DNA from: CAYLZN01 sp964387935
GTDB taxonomy: Bacteria > Acidobacteriota > Vicinamibacteria > Vicinamibacterales > JAFNAJ01
Length of the DNA stretch: 10,165 nucleotides
Assembly: GCA_964387935.1 (NCBI GenBank)
Contig: CAYLZN010000217.1
Coordinates: forward strand, 1-10,165
Reading direction: 5' to 3'
Positions within the stretch are counted from its first letter, which is position 1; each line of letters opens with the position of its first letter. Positions 1 to 6,749 of the stretch are shown in pieces. Under the pieces are notes generated by a model. The model did not search any database and was not told the DNA's origin. It worked only from the letters and a program-made list of their open reading frames with translations. Position numbers and translations under genes: made by a program.

Positions 1-467
1 GTGACATGGTCCTTCGCGTTGAGCGCGGTGAACCCGATGAGGCGCTCGTCCACGGCGAGGCACTTGTCGAGCACCACGTTGCGCTCGGCTTTCATCTGTT
101 CGATCGCCACGTCGAAGTGACGACGAGTCCGTTCGCCTTCGGCGGCGATCTCTCGCAGGACGTGCCCGAATCGCTCGTCGACCTGTGCAAACCTCGCGTC
201 GACCTGCGCGAATCGCTCGTCAATCTGCGCGAATCGCTCGTCGATCTGCGCAAATCGCTCGTCGATCTGCGCGAATCGCTCGTCGATCTGCGCAAACCGC
301 GCGTCGACCTGCGCGAATCGCTCGTCGATCTGCGCAAACCGCGCGTCGACCTGCGCAAACCGCGCGTCGACCTGCGCAAACCGCTCGTCAATCTGCGCAA
401 ACCGCGCGTCGACGGACTTCTCGAACGCGTCGATCCTGTTCCCGAGCCCAGACAGTTCGTCGCTCAT
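1..467 (-). CDS. Heptad-repeat coiled-coil protein, 3' end beyond window
   Basis: The gene reads leftward from ATG at 467 and stays open to the window edge, giving 155 complete codons. A GGGAGG ribosome binding site at 481-476 lies 8 bases before the start. The protein begins MSDELSGLGNRIDAFEKS, followed by twelve back-to-back 7-residue units of the form [IV]D[EA]RFAQ at about residues 18-101, then a less regular helix with FGHVLREIAAEGERTRRHF. Ile/Val and Phe fall at a regular 3-4 spacing with charged residues between, as expected for a long parallel coiled coil. No signal peptide or membrane segment is visible in this part. Repeats of this type occur in many poorly characterised bacterial coiled-coil proteins; I do not recognise a specific family and assign no function. 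The opposite strand is also open across the repeat, but it lacks this ribosome binding site and helical logic, so the minus strand is taken as coding. Confidence 0.8.
   Translation of the reverse strand, partial: MSDELSGLGNRIDAFEKSVDARFAQIDERFAQVDARFAQVDARFAQIDERFAQVDARFAQIDERFAQIDERFAQIDERFAQIDERFAQVDARFAQVDERFGHVLREIAAEGERTRRHFDVAIEQMKAERNVVLDKCLAVDERLIGFTALNAKDHV
168..413 (-). repeat. Tandem 21-bp in-frame coding repeat, 12 units
   Basis: Twelve near-identical 21-bp units lie head to tail inside the coiled-coil gene. Each encodes one heptad, alternating irregularly between IDERFAQ and VDARFAQ. Differences between units are mostly the GAG/GCG (Glu/Ala) change and synonymous TTC/TTT and ATC/ATT changes. 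The period is a multiple of three and the unit has no stop in several frames, which explains the long spurious open frames on both strands. Unit gain or loss would change the protein by whole heptads without a frameshift. Confidence 0.9.
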
Positions 468-646
468 GACCGGAACCTCCCGCAGCTTACCACGCCATCA
501 ACGCTCGCACGACCCGTGCCGTATTGAGTCGCGCCAGGAACGCCAGCGCCCGCGAAACCGGAGGCAGTCGACCGAGGGATCGCGCGCAGTTTTCGCCACA
601 CCTTCGAGGTGGGACATCGCGGTTTCTGCGACAGGAGTCGTCACGG

Positions 647-675
647 TTGCCTTGCGGAGCGACTCGGTCTATCGT
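647..675 (+). promoter_or_regulatory. Possible sigma70-type promoter of the DUF1080-AtoE-VWFA operon
   Basis: TTGCCT at 647-652 and TATCGT at 670-675 are separated by 17 bases and each matches the sigma70 consensus at four of six positions. Transcription would start near 682, about 16 bases before the first start codon. The remaining bases between the divergent starts at 467 and 698 show no other gene. This is a weak motif match in GC-rich DNA. Confidence 0.3.
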
Positions 676-697
676 CCCAGGTGCGCGAGGACACACG

Positions 698-1402
698 ATG
701 GCACTGACCACGCTGCTGATGGCCCTGGTCCTGGTCGGCCCGCAGGCTGCCGGCACGACCCCGACCGCCGCCCAGGCGCCCACCCCGACGCCGAGCGCAC
801 TCGAGAGCGAGCCAGCCGGCTGGATCGACCTGCTCGCGGACTCACGCCTCACCGCATGGACGCGGGTGTCGCTGCGAGCCGTCGGAGAGTTGCCGATCGG
901 CGACCTCTCGGCACCCTCGCCCTGGAGCCTCGATCCCAGGACAGGCGTGCTGCTGTGCGAGGGGCAGAAGGCGGGGCACGAGATGTTCCGCGTCGATCCC
1001 GAGTTCGCCGATTTCGTCCTGCACGTGGAGTGGCGCTTCACGAAAGTCGAGGGCACGCCGGCCTACAACGCGGGCGTCTTCGTGCGCGCCAACGCGGACG
1101 GTACGATCTGGCACCAGGCACAGACCGGCCCGGGCGGGGGATACCTGTTCGGCAACACGCTGGTCAACGGGATGCCGCAGCGCGTGAACCTGCGCGACCA
1201 GATGAAGGAGAACCGCGTCAGGCCTGCCGGCGAGTGGAACACCTACGAGATTCGCGCGGTCGGCAGGACCCTGTCCCTCTGGGTCAACGGCGCCGTCGTC
1301 ACCGAGTTCCCGAACGTCGAGGTACCCAGCGGGTACATCGGCCTCGAGGCCGAGGGCTACCGCATCGAGTTCAGGAATCTCAAGGTGAAGCGGATCGCGT
1401 GA
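698..1402 (+). CDS. Secreted DUF1080 / 3-keto-disaccharide hydrolase-like protein
   Basis: A 234-residue protein of the DUF1080 family (3-keto-disaccharide hydrolase domain), a concanavalin-like beta-sandwich fold seen in secreted or periplasmic sugar-degrading proteins. Residues 1-19 form a hydrophobic signal peptide (MALTTLLMALVLVGPQAAG). The domain runs from GWIDLLADSRLTAW at 41-54, through FADFVLHVEWRF at 103-114, GVFVRA at 126-131, NTYEIRAVG at 181-189 and LWVNGAVV at 194-201, to IGLEAEGYRIEFRNLKVK at 214-231; these are the usual landmarks of the family in the usual order. The start at 698 was chosen because GAGG at 687-690 sits 7 bases upstream and the signal peptide begins there; the frame is open further upstream, but that part looks non-coding. 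Its stop overlaps the transporter start. The exact substrate cannot be read from sequence: keto-glycoside hydrolysis is known for some family members only. Confidence 0.85.
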   Translation: MALTTLLMALVLVGPQAAGTTPTAAQAPTPTPSALESEPAGWIDLLADSRLTAWTRVSLRAVGELPIGDLSAPSPWSLDPRTGVLLCEGQKAGHEMFRVDPEFADFVLHVEWRFTKVEGTPAYNAGVFVRANADGTIWHQAQTGPGGGYLFGNTLVNGMPQRVNLRDQMKENRVRPAGEWNTYEIRAVGRTLSLWVNGAVVTEFPNVEVPSGYIGLEAEGYRIEFRNLKVKRIA

Positions 1403-2769
1403 GCACGACACCTGAGCCCGGCTCCGATCGCCTGGCGCGATTCTCGCACGCGCTCGGCAACCTCGTCCCCGACGCGACGTCGGCGTCGGTCATCCTGATG
1501 GTCGTCGTGGCGGCCACGGCGCTGGCGACGGGGAACACACCGTCGGCGGTCGCGGACGCATACTACCGCGGCCTGTGGATGCTGCTGCCGTTCACGATGC
1601 AGATGACGCTCATCCTCGTCCTGAGCGCCGTCGTGAGCGCCACGCCGCTGTTCCGCGCGGTCGTCATCCGCCTGGCCGGCCTGCCGTCGTCGGTGCCGCA
1701 AGTCGTGGCGGTGTCGGTCGGGCTTGGCGCCGCCCTCGCTTATCTCTACTGGGGCCTCGGCGTTGCGCTGGCCCCCCTCATCGCCATCCACTTCGCGGCG
1801 GCTGCCGAGAAAAAGGGCCTGCAGGTCGACTTTCCGTTCCTCCTCGCGGCCGTGGCCGCTTCGGGCGCGGTGTGGCAGTTCGGTCTGTCGTCGAGCGCCG
1901 CCCTGCTCATGGCCACGCCGGGCCACTTTCTCGAAGGCACCGTCGGCCTCATGCCCCTCACGAGCACGATCTGGTCGCTGCCGGCGATCCTGATGGTCGT
2001 CCTGTTCCCGCTCGGGGCGATTGCGGTCACGGTTGTTCTGATGCCGCGCGCGCCGCGGCCGCTCTCAGCCTTCCCCCAGGCGCACGCGGTGGCTACGGCG
2101 CAGGCACCGGCTGTCGAGGCGGGCGAGGCGGAACCCGCGCCGGCGGGGTTCGCGGCATGGGTCGAACGCAGCACCGTCGTGCCGGCCGTGCTCGGCGTCG
2201 CGCTGCTCCTCTGGCTGTATCACCACTTCGTCACGAAGGGCGCCAGCCTCGATCTGAACGCGATGAACACGATCCTGCTCGTGTTCGCGTTCGTCCTGCA
2301 CCGCAACATCGCGGCGTTTTCCAGGGCCATCCAGACTGCGGTGGTAGTGTGCTGGCCCATCCTCGTGCTGTATCACCTCTACGGCGGGGTCGCCGGGTTG
2401 CTGCAGTACACGACCGTCGGCGAACAGTTCGCCAGCCTCTTCGCACGCCTGTCCACGCCCCTGACGTTCCCGCTGCTGACGGCGATCGGCAGCTCCATCC
2501 TGGCGGTCTTCATCCCCTCGAGTGGAGGCCAGTGGGTCGTGCAGGGCTTCGTCACCGCGAAGACGGCGGCCGCCCTGGGGCTGACGCCTCAGCGCGGGCT
2601 CCTCGCCGGCGGCATCGGCGATCACATGGGCAACTTCCTCTCGCCATTCTGGGTCGTCGTCATCGCGGGCATCGCACGGGTGGATTTCCGCACCTTCTTC
2701 GGCTACGGCGTGGTGTTCTCGGTGCTCTGGTTCGTGCTCGGCGTCACGCTCTTCACGGTCGTCCCGTGA
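1399..2769 (+). CDS. atoE: AtoE-type short-chain fatty acid transporter
   Basis: A 456-residue inner-membrane transporter of the short-chain fatty acid transporter family (AtoE), expected to import acetate-, butyrate- or acetoacetate-like acids. The N-terminus has the family pattern of a short cytoplasmic stretch, a first membrane helix (about residues 30-46), YYRGLWMLLPFTMQM and a second helix. WGLGVALAPLIA and the GLSSSAALLMATPGH segment follow. The hallmark IPSSGGQW lies at 372-379, and GDHMGNFLSPFWVVV follows near the C-terminus. About ten or more hydrophobic segments are visible, with an Ala/Pro-rich polar loop in the middle (about residues 225-260). The GTG start overlaps the previous stop as GTGA, and an AAGGTGAAG stretch upstream could serve as a weak ribosome binding site; translational coupling is likely. 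The open frame continues far upstream over the DUF1080 gene, but that extension is not protein-like. The family is clear; the substrate is inferred. Confidence 0.85.
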   Translation: MSTTPEPGSDRLARFSHALGNLVPDATSASVILMVVVAATALATGNTPSAVADAYYRGLWMLLPFTMQMTLILVLSAVVSATPLFRAVVIRLAGLPSSVPQVVAVSVGLGAALAYLYWGLGVALAPLIAIHFAAAAEKKGLQVDFPFLLAAVAASGAVWQFGLSSSAALLMATPGHFLEGTVGLMPLTSTIWSLPAILMVVLFPLGAIAVTVVLMPRAPRPLSAFPQAHAVATAQAPAVEAGEAEPAPAGFAAWVERSTVVPAVLGVALLLWLYHHFVTKGASLDLNAMNTILLVFAFVLHRNIAAFSRAIQTAVVVCWPILVLYHLYGGVAGLLQYTTVGEQFASLFARLSTPLTFPLLTAIGSSILAVFIPSSGGQWVVQGFVTAKTAAALGLTPQRGLLAGGIGDHMGNFLSPFWVVVIAGIARVDFRTFFGYGVVFSVLWFVLGVTLFTVVP

Positions 2770-4799
2770 GCGGTCCGCGGATTCCGGTCCTGCTGCCGGG
2801 CGCGCTGCTGGCGGCGCTGACCTCGGCTCAGCCGTCGGTCCCGGCACGCACGCAGCCGACCGCGGTCGATCCGCCGCGCGCGGTGCTCGACGTCATCGCG
2901 CTCGATTCGTCAGGGCGCGCGATCACCAATCTCAGCGCAGCGGATTTCCGGGTGCTGGTCGACGGTCGCCTTCGCGAGACGCGATCGGCCCACTACGTCT
3001 TCCGCGGGCCTGGCGCTTCGAACGCCGCCGCAGCGCTCGCCGGTGCGACCCGTACTCCGGTGCGCACCGACCCCTCGCGGTTGATCCTGCTCGTGGCGGA
3101 CGAGCGCAGCATGGTGCGCGGCGCCGAGGAGCCCGTCATCGCGGCTGCCTGGCGCGTGCTCGACACGACAGCCGCGAGCGACCGGGTCGGTGTGGTCACG
3201 GTCCCGGTCCCACGAGGCGAGGTGACGATCTCCGATGATCGGCGGGCCGTTCGGGAGGCTGTCGCCGGCCTCGAGGGCCGTGCACCCGCGTCGCGCGACC
3301 TGGCGCGGGCCGATCACTCGCGCCCCGAACCCGAGGTGCCGGTGATCGACGACGATCCGGAACCGGCCCGGGAGCAACCGATTGCAGGCCGCGCGCCCTT
3401 GCCGCCGGGGACCACGCCCTCGCCGGCAGGCGCGCCTCTGGGCGCCTCCGATGCGGCCGAGGAGTTGGCGCCCACCTCCCTCGACGCGCTCGCCTCGCTG
3501 CTCTCGGATCTGCGCGATGTCCCGGGACCGAAGCACGTCGTCTACCTGTGGGCCGGTGTGTCCTCCTGGCGCACGCGCGCGTCGGCGGCGGCCACCGTCG
3601 AGACCGCCGCCCAGTCGCGCACGACGGTCCACGTCGTCAGCCTCGCCCGTTCGTCGAGCGACGACGAGGCGACCCTGGAACGCCTGGCCCGGGATACCGG
3701 CGGCACCTTCACGCGCTGGAAGGGGAAGGACCGGCGAACCGACACCCTGAGCGCCGCGCTGTCCGGGTCGTATCTCGTGGAGTTCGAAGGCCAGCCTGAC
3801 GATGCGGCCGCACGCCCACGCGCGGTGAAGGTCTCGACCAGCCGCAAGGGCGTCACCCTCCTCGCCGCGGTCCGCTGGGTGTCGAGAGACGACCCGCTGC
3901 CTGCGATCGTCGAGCCACCATCCCACCCAGCGGCTGGACCTTCAGGAGGCGCCACCCCGACGCCAGTTCCGGGCGGGTCTGCGGCGACTGCCGCCGGCCG
4001 CCGTAACCCGGAACTCGACGCCGTCCTCGCACGCATGTCGGAGTACCTCGACACGTACTTGAAGGACTTCTCCAACGTCGTGGCCGAGGAGGACTACCAC
4101 CAGCGCTGGCTGGCATGGAACAGCACGCCGCGTGAGATCGTACACCTGCGCTCGGACCTGCTGCTCGTCCGCACGGGCGATCGCGATGGCTGGACGCCCT
4201 TCCGTGACGTGTTCGAGGTCAACAACGTGCCAGTGCGCGATCGGCAGGATCGCCTGCGCAGGCTGTTCCTGGAGCGCCCCGGCGCCGCGATGGCCGAGGC
4301 CCGCCGCATCACCGAGGAAGGGGCGCGGTACAACATCGGGCCCATCGAGCGCACCATCAACCTGCCCACCCTGCCGCTGCTGTTCCTCGGGCCCAGTCGC
4401 TTGCCCTCGTTCACGTTCGAACGCCGCGGTGAGGACACGGTGGAGGGGCTGAGCGTGCTGCGGATCGACTACGAAGAGGTTGGACGTCCGACGGTCATCC
4501 GCGACAGGGGAGGCGTCAACCGCCCGTCAGTCGGCTCCCTCTGGGTAGACCCCGCCACGGGCCGCGTCGTCAAGACCAGCCTGCGGAACAGCGGAAAATC
4601 CGTCCGGCTCGACGCCACGGTGCTCTATCGCCGCAGCGATGCGCTCGGTCTCTGGGTACCCGCCGAGATGTCGGAGACCTACCGCATGCTCGCGAGCCGT
4701 GAGAGTGTCGTCGGCTCGGCGAAATACAGCAACTTCCGCCGGTTCGCGGTGGACACGGAAGTGACGATCAGCGCGCCGAAACCAGAGCGCCGGCCCTGA
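2766..4799 (+). CDS. VWFA-related acidobacterial protein with C-terminal extra domain
   Basis: A 677-residue exported protein starting with GTG that overlaps the transporter stop as GTGA. Residues 1-24 resemble a signal peptide (IPVLLPGALLAALTSAQP). Residues 38-70 carry the typical opening of the VWFA-related Acidobacterial domain (RAVLDVIALDSSGRAI, then SAADFRVLVDGRLRET). The von Willebrand A core starts near 105 with LILLVADERSM, is interrupted by a Pro/Asp/Glu-rich insert at about 180-235, and resumes with SLDALASLLSDLRDVPGPKHVVYLWAG. The metal site is degenerate: where active domains have DxSxS, this has D112-E-R-S115-M. A Pro/Gly/Thr-rich linker at about 385-408 leads to a second domain from about 412, beginning NPELDAVLARM with YLKDFSNVVAEEDYHQRW, then a beta-rich part with SLWVDPATGRVVKT. 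This second domain resembles segments I recall as separate acidobacterial proteins. Function is unknown; a protein-binding role at the envelope is plausible. Confidence 0.85.
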   Translation: MSGPRIPVLLPGALLAALTSAQPSVPARTQPTAVDPPRAVLDVIALDSSGRAITNLSAADFRVLVDGRLRETRSAHYVFRGPGASNAAAALAGATRTPVRTDPSRLILLVADERSMVRGAEEPVIAAAWRVLDTTAASDRVGVVTVPVPRGEVTISDDRRAVREAVAGLEGRAPASRDLARADHSRPEPEVPVIDDDPEPAREQPIAGRAPLPPGTTPSPAGAPLGASDAAEELAPTSLDALASLLSDLRDVPGPKHVVYLWAGVSSWRTRASAAATVETAAQSRTTVHVVSLARSSSDDEATLERLARDTGGTFTRWKGKDRRTDTLSAALSGSYLVEFEGQPDDAAARPRAVKVSTSRKGVTLLAAVRWVSRDDPLPAIVEPPSHPAAGPSGGATPTPVPGGSAATAAGRRNPELDAVLARMSEYLDTYLKDFSNVVAEEDYHQRWLAWNSTPREIVHLRSDLLLVRTGDRDGWTPFRDVFEVNNVPVRDRQDRLRRLFLERPGAAMAEARRITEEGARYNIGPIERTINLPTLPLLFLGPSRLPSFTFERRGEDTVEGLSVLRIDYEEVGRPTVIRDRGGVNRPSVGSLWVDPATGRVVKTSLRNSGKSVRLDATVLYRRSDALGLWVPAEMSETYRMLASRESVVGSAKYSNFRRFAVDTEVTISAPKPERRP

Positions 4800-4823
4800 T
4801 GGACCCGCCAGTGGGGACGGCAA

Positions 4824-4852
4824 GCCGCCGGCGTCACCAGGGCGCCGGCGGC
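4824..4852. terminator. GC-rich hairpin between convergent genes, likely bidirectional terminator
   Basis: GCCGCCGGCG at 4824-4833 pairs perfectly with CGCCGGCGGC at 4843-4852 around a 9-base loop. It lies in the 64-base gap between the stops of the VWFA-related gene (plus) and the small barrel gene (minus), so it could end transcripts from both sides. There is no T-run on either strand, so it is not a canonical intrinsic terminator; position and stem strength are the support. Confidence 0.6.
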
Positions 4853-4863
4853 TGCCGGCCCGC

Positions 4864-5151
4864 TCAGGCGATCTGCAGGATCTCCCGGGTGCCGGCCATG
4901 TAGAGTTCCGTGTAGCCCTTCATCTTGTTCCGGAAGGCTTCGTTGGTGGCATAGTCCTTCATGGCCGCCTCGAAGTCTCCCAGGCTCTTGGCGGTGTACT
5001 CCAGGATGACCCGGTTGAAGTCGCCGGTCAGATCCGTGAGCACGCGAGCACTCGACCCAAACGGTGAAGCGCTGGCCGCATCCTTCAGTTGGGCGGCGAG
5101 CTTGCTGGCCTGTCCCGGCCTGGCGACGAAGCAGTTGCGCACGACGATCAT
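4864..5151 (-). CDS. Small NIPSNAP-like dimeric alpha/beta-barrel protein
   Basis: A 95-residue cytoplasmic protein, starting MIVVRNCFVARPGQASKLAAQLKDA and continuing RVLTDLTGDFNRVILEYTAKSLGDFEAAMKDYA to a C-terminal TREILQIA. The pattern of beta strand, helix, two strands, helix and a final strand, and the length near 100 residues, fit the dimeric alpha/beta-barrel superfamily (NIPSNAP and antibiotic-biosynthesis-monooxygenase-like proteins). Similar small proteins starting MIVVRN occur as uncharacterised proteins in many bacteria. No catalytic residues can be assigned, and no signal peptide is present. GGAGG at 5161-5157, 5 bases before the ATG, supports the start. It lies downstream of the YidB-like gene on the same strand but is separated by 145 bases holding a hairpin and a possible promoter, so it may be transcribed alone. 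Function is unknown. Confidence 0.75.
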   Translation of the reverse strand: MIVVRNCFVARPGQASKLAAQLKDAASASPFGSSARVLTDLTGDFNRVILEYTAKSLGDFEAAMKDYATNEAFRNKMKGYTELYMAGTREILQIA

Positions 5152-5207
5152 GGGGGCCTCCCGCGAAGGGTGAGCGACACTCGGGCCCGACCCCCCGTGG
5201 GCCAGGC

Positions 5208-5219
5208 ACGACGCGTCGT
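5208..5219. promoter_or_regulatory. Perfect 12-bp palindrome downstream of a predicted promoter
   Basis: ACGACGCGTCGT is its own reverse complement. It lies about 13-24 bases downstream of the transcription start predicted for the small barrel gene on the minus strand, a position where a dimeric repressor could block transcription. A shorter 10-bp palindrome, TCGGGCCCGA, follows at 5181-5190 in the same leader. Short palindromes are fairly common in GC-rich DNA, so an operator role is speculative. Confidence 0.3.
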
Positions 5220-5238
5220 CATGAGGGTGTCGTCGTGG

Positions 5239-5244
5239 ATTCTA
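5239..5244 (-). promoter_or_regulatory. Possible -10 element (TAGAAT) for the small barrel gene
   Basis: On the minus strand TAGAAT matches the TATAAT consensus at five of six positions in an AT-richer patch of a GC-rich spacer. Transcription would start near 5232, giving a leader of about 80 bases. The matching -35 position (about 5262-5267) is poor and lies inside the inverted repeat at 5258-5288. Confidence 0.35.
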
Positions 5245-5257
5245 TCCTGTTTCCGGA

Positions 5258-5288
5258 CGGAGTGACGCGCCGGCCGCGCGCCACTCCG
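5258..5288 (-). terminator. Hairpin after the YidB-like gene; terminator or operator
   Basis: CGGAGTG at 5258-5264 pairs with CACTCCG at 5282-5288, and CGCGC at 5266-5270 pairs with GCGCG at 5276-5280. This makes a 12-pair stem with one A/C mismatch and a 5-base loop. It begins 9 bases after the stop of the YidB-like gene, a typical terminator position, but has no T-run. It also overlaps the expected -35 site of the next gene, so it may instead bind a regulator. Confidence 0.5.
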
Positions 5289-5296
5289 CCGCCTGA

Positions 5297-5725
5297 CTAC
5301 TTCATCAGGCCGGACAGCAGGCCGCCAAGCGCCGACTCGAGGGCATTCGACTCGGGTACCTGGCCGTTCGGCGTCAACTGGTCGATGACGGACGGCAGCA
5401 GGCTCGCCAGGAGGCCGCCCGCCTCACCCTGAGCGATGCCCGCCTTCTGGGCGAACTGCGAGAGGGTGTCCGGGCCGAGGGCGCTGGCAATCTGGTCCGC
5501 GGTGGCAGGGGGGTTGGGCCCCGTCGAGATCCACGACGAGATCATGTCGCCCATTCCCTTGCCCTGGAAGGCCTGCACGAGCCCCGCGAGTCCGTTCGGA
5601 CCGCCGACCGACCCCTGCTTCGAGCTGAGCAGGCTGGCGACAGCGCCCACGATCTGCGGGTTGTTCAGCGCGGTGCTGGCAATCGCACCGAGGTTCTTTC
5701 CAAGCAGTTCATCGACCAGTCCCAT
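5297..5725 (-). CDS. yidB: YidB/DUF937 family protein
   Basis: A 142-residue protein with the layout of the YidB family (DUF937), whose E. coli member is of similar size and has no firmly established function. It starts MGLVDELLGKNLGAIAS and continues with Gly/Leu-rich segments. The family core is GMGDMISSWISTGPNPP at 57-73, then IASALGPDTLSQFAQKAGI at 79-97 and LLASLLPSVIDQLTPNGQVP at 105-124. No signal peptide is present. The ATG at 5725 is supported by AAGGAGA at 5737-5731, about 5-6 bases upstream, one of the best ribosome binding sites in the window. The frame is open further upstream into the glycosylase gene, but the residues there do not resemble the family. It lies 46 bases downstream of the glycosylase gene on the same strand, so the two may share a transcript. 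Confidence 0.85.
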   Translation of the reverse strand: MGLVDELLGKNLGAIASTALNNPQIVGAVASLLSSKQGSVGGPNGLAGLVQAFQGKGMGDMISSWISTGPNPPATADQIASALGPDTLSQFAQKAGIAQGEAGGLLASLLPSVIDQLTPNGQVPESNALESALGGLLSGLMK

Positions 5726-5771
5726 TGTTTTCTCCTTGTGCGGCATCCAACCCCAGTGATGGACGTGGTGA

Positions 5772-6686
5772 TCATGAGATCCTGCGGGGAACGCGTCTAT
5801 TGTGCGCAGGGGAAGGCGGGCTGGCCCGCACTCGCGCCGAGAACAACCAGCGAAGCACCCGGAATCGATGCCCTGCGAACGGCTCCAGCAGCGCCAGCAT
5901 GTCCGCGTCGGTGCCTCGCTCACCGCCCGAGAGGGCCCGTACGACGATGTGCGGGAGGTTGTAGTCGCCGGTCGGCACCGCGTCCGGATCCCCGAAGCCG
6001 AAGCCCATCGTCATCTCGACGGTCCAGGTCCCGACCCCGCGCAACGCGCCGAGTCGACGCCGCACGTCGGAAAGCGGCATGTCGGCAGTCTCCAGGATGC
6101 GGTGGGCATAGCGCAGGACCTCGCGGGCGGCCGCCGGACGCTGATGGTCGATCCGCGCCCGGCGCCACGCGTGGTCGCCGTGCGCCGGCAGCACGCCGGT
6201 CGGCGGCAGGAGCACGAGATCTGCGGCGCCCGGGGCGGTCTCGCCGTGACGACGAAGCAGGTGGCGCCAGCTCGCCGCCGCATCGTCGAACCTGACTCGC
6301 TGCTGGAGGACGTAGGCGAGCAGCTTGTCGACGGGCCAGGGCACCCGCGCGAGGCGCGCGCGTGTGAGGTCTCGCGCGTACCGTTCCAGCGGGGGACCCG
6401 GCACGAATCGCTCCGGCCTGTCGTCGCAGCCGAGGAGCGCCGGCACGCGCGCCAGCGCCCACTCGACGCCCTCACCCCATGCGACGGCCTTCACCTCACG
6501 GCTGCTCGTGCGCTCCAGCCGCAGGCTCACGGGCCCGCCCGGTGACCGCCACGCCTTGACGAACCAGCCCGGCCCGCGCTGCGCGGTCGGGTCACCCGGA
6601 CCGAAGCGCGTGAAGCGAAGCGTCTCGTCGAAATCGCAGGGGCCTGGCAACGAGAAGGTTTCGGTGCTGACAGGGGAATCGCTCAT
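5772..6686 (-). CDS. AlkA-like DNA-3-methyladenine glycosylase II
   Basis: A 304-residue base-excision repair enzyme of the HhH-GPD superfamily, expected to remove alkylated purines such as 3-methyladenine. The N-terminal third (FDETLRFTRFGPGDPT and the following beta-rich part) matches the family's AlkA-type N-domain position. The helical domain has YVLQQRV at 125-131, the helix-hairpin-helix LRGVGTWTVE at 215-224 and the likely catalytic aspartate D241 in PTGDYNLPH. The FAGHRFRVLRWL segment follows near the C-terminus. There is no cysteine cluster for iron-sulphur binding, which argues against Nth or MutY. The ATG at 6686 has GAGG about 5 bases upstream. It is divergent from the DUF6624 gene across 63 bases and probably leads a transcript into the YidB-like gene. 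No Ada-type methylation-response regulator is visible nearby. The last 20 residues are Pro/Arg-rich and probably disordered. Confidence 0.88.
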   Translation of the reverse strand: MSDSPVSTETFSLPGPCDFDETLRFTRFGPGDPTAQRGPGWFVKAWRSPGGPVSLRLERTSSREVKAVAWGEGVEWALARVPALLGCDDRPERFVPGPPLERYARDLTRARLARVPWPVDKLLAYVLQQRVRFDDAAASWRHLLRRHGETAPGAADLVLLPPTGVLPAHGDHAWRRARIDHQRPAAAREVLRYAHRILETADMPLSDVRRRLGALRGVGTWTVEMTMGFGFGDPDAVPTGDYNLPHIVVRALSGGERGTDADMLALLEPFAGHRFRVLRWLFSARVRASPPSPAHNRRVPRRIS

Positions 6687-6749
6687 GAGACCTCGGGCGG
6701 ACGATGCTGGTGCACGTGGCGCGATCTTCCGGTAAACTCCCCCGCCACG

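Noticed and set aside
168..413. CRISPR-like array
   Set aside because: The 21-bp units are contiguous with no unique spacers and encode heptads in frame.
6..527. Plus-strand open frame of 173 codons with repeated VDLRESL units
   Set aside because: It is the antisense of the coiled-coil gene. The minus strand has a good ribosome binding site and a clean heptad pattern, and the plus frame is open only because the 21-bp repeat lacks stops.
466..1398. N-terminal extension of the transporter frame
   Set aside because: It is Arg-rich out-of-frame sequence over the DUF1080 gene; the transporter family begins near the GTG at 1399.
1575..2765. N-terminal extension of the VWFA-related frame
   Set aside because: It reads the transporter gene in a wrong frame, giving His/Arg-rich low-complexity residues; a signal peptide starts after 2766.
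2065..3926. Long minus-strand open frames of 260 and 338 codons
   Set aside because: They lie opposite well-supported plus-strand genes and show Arg/Gly/Asp-rich composition without domains, typical of GC-rich antisense frames.
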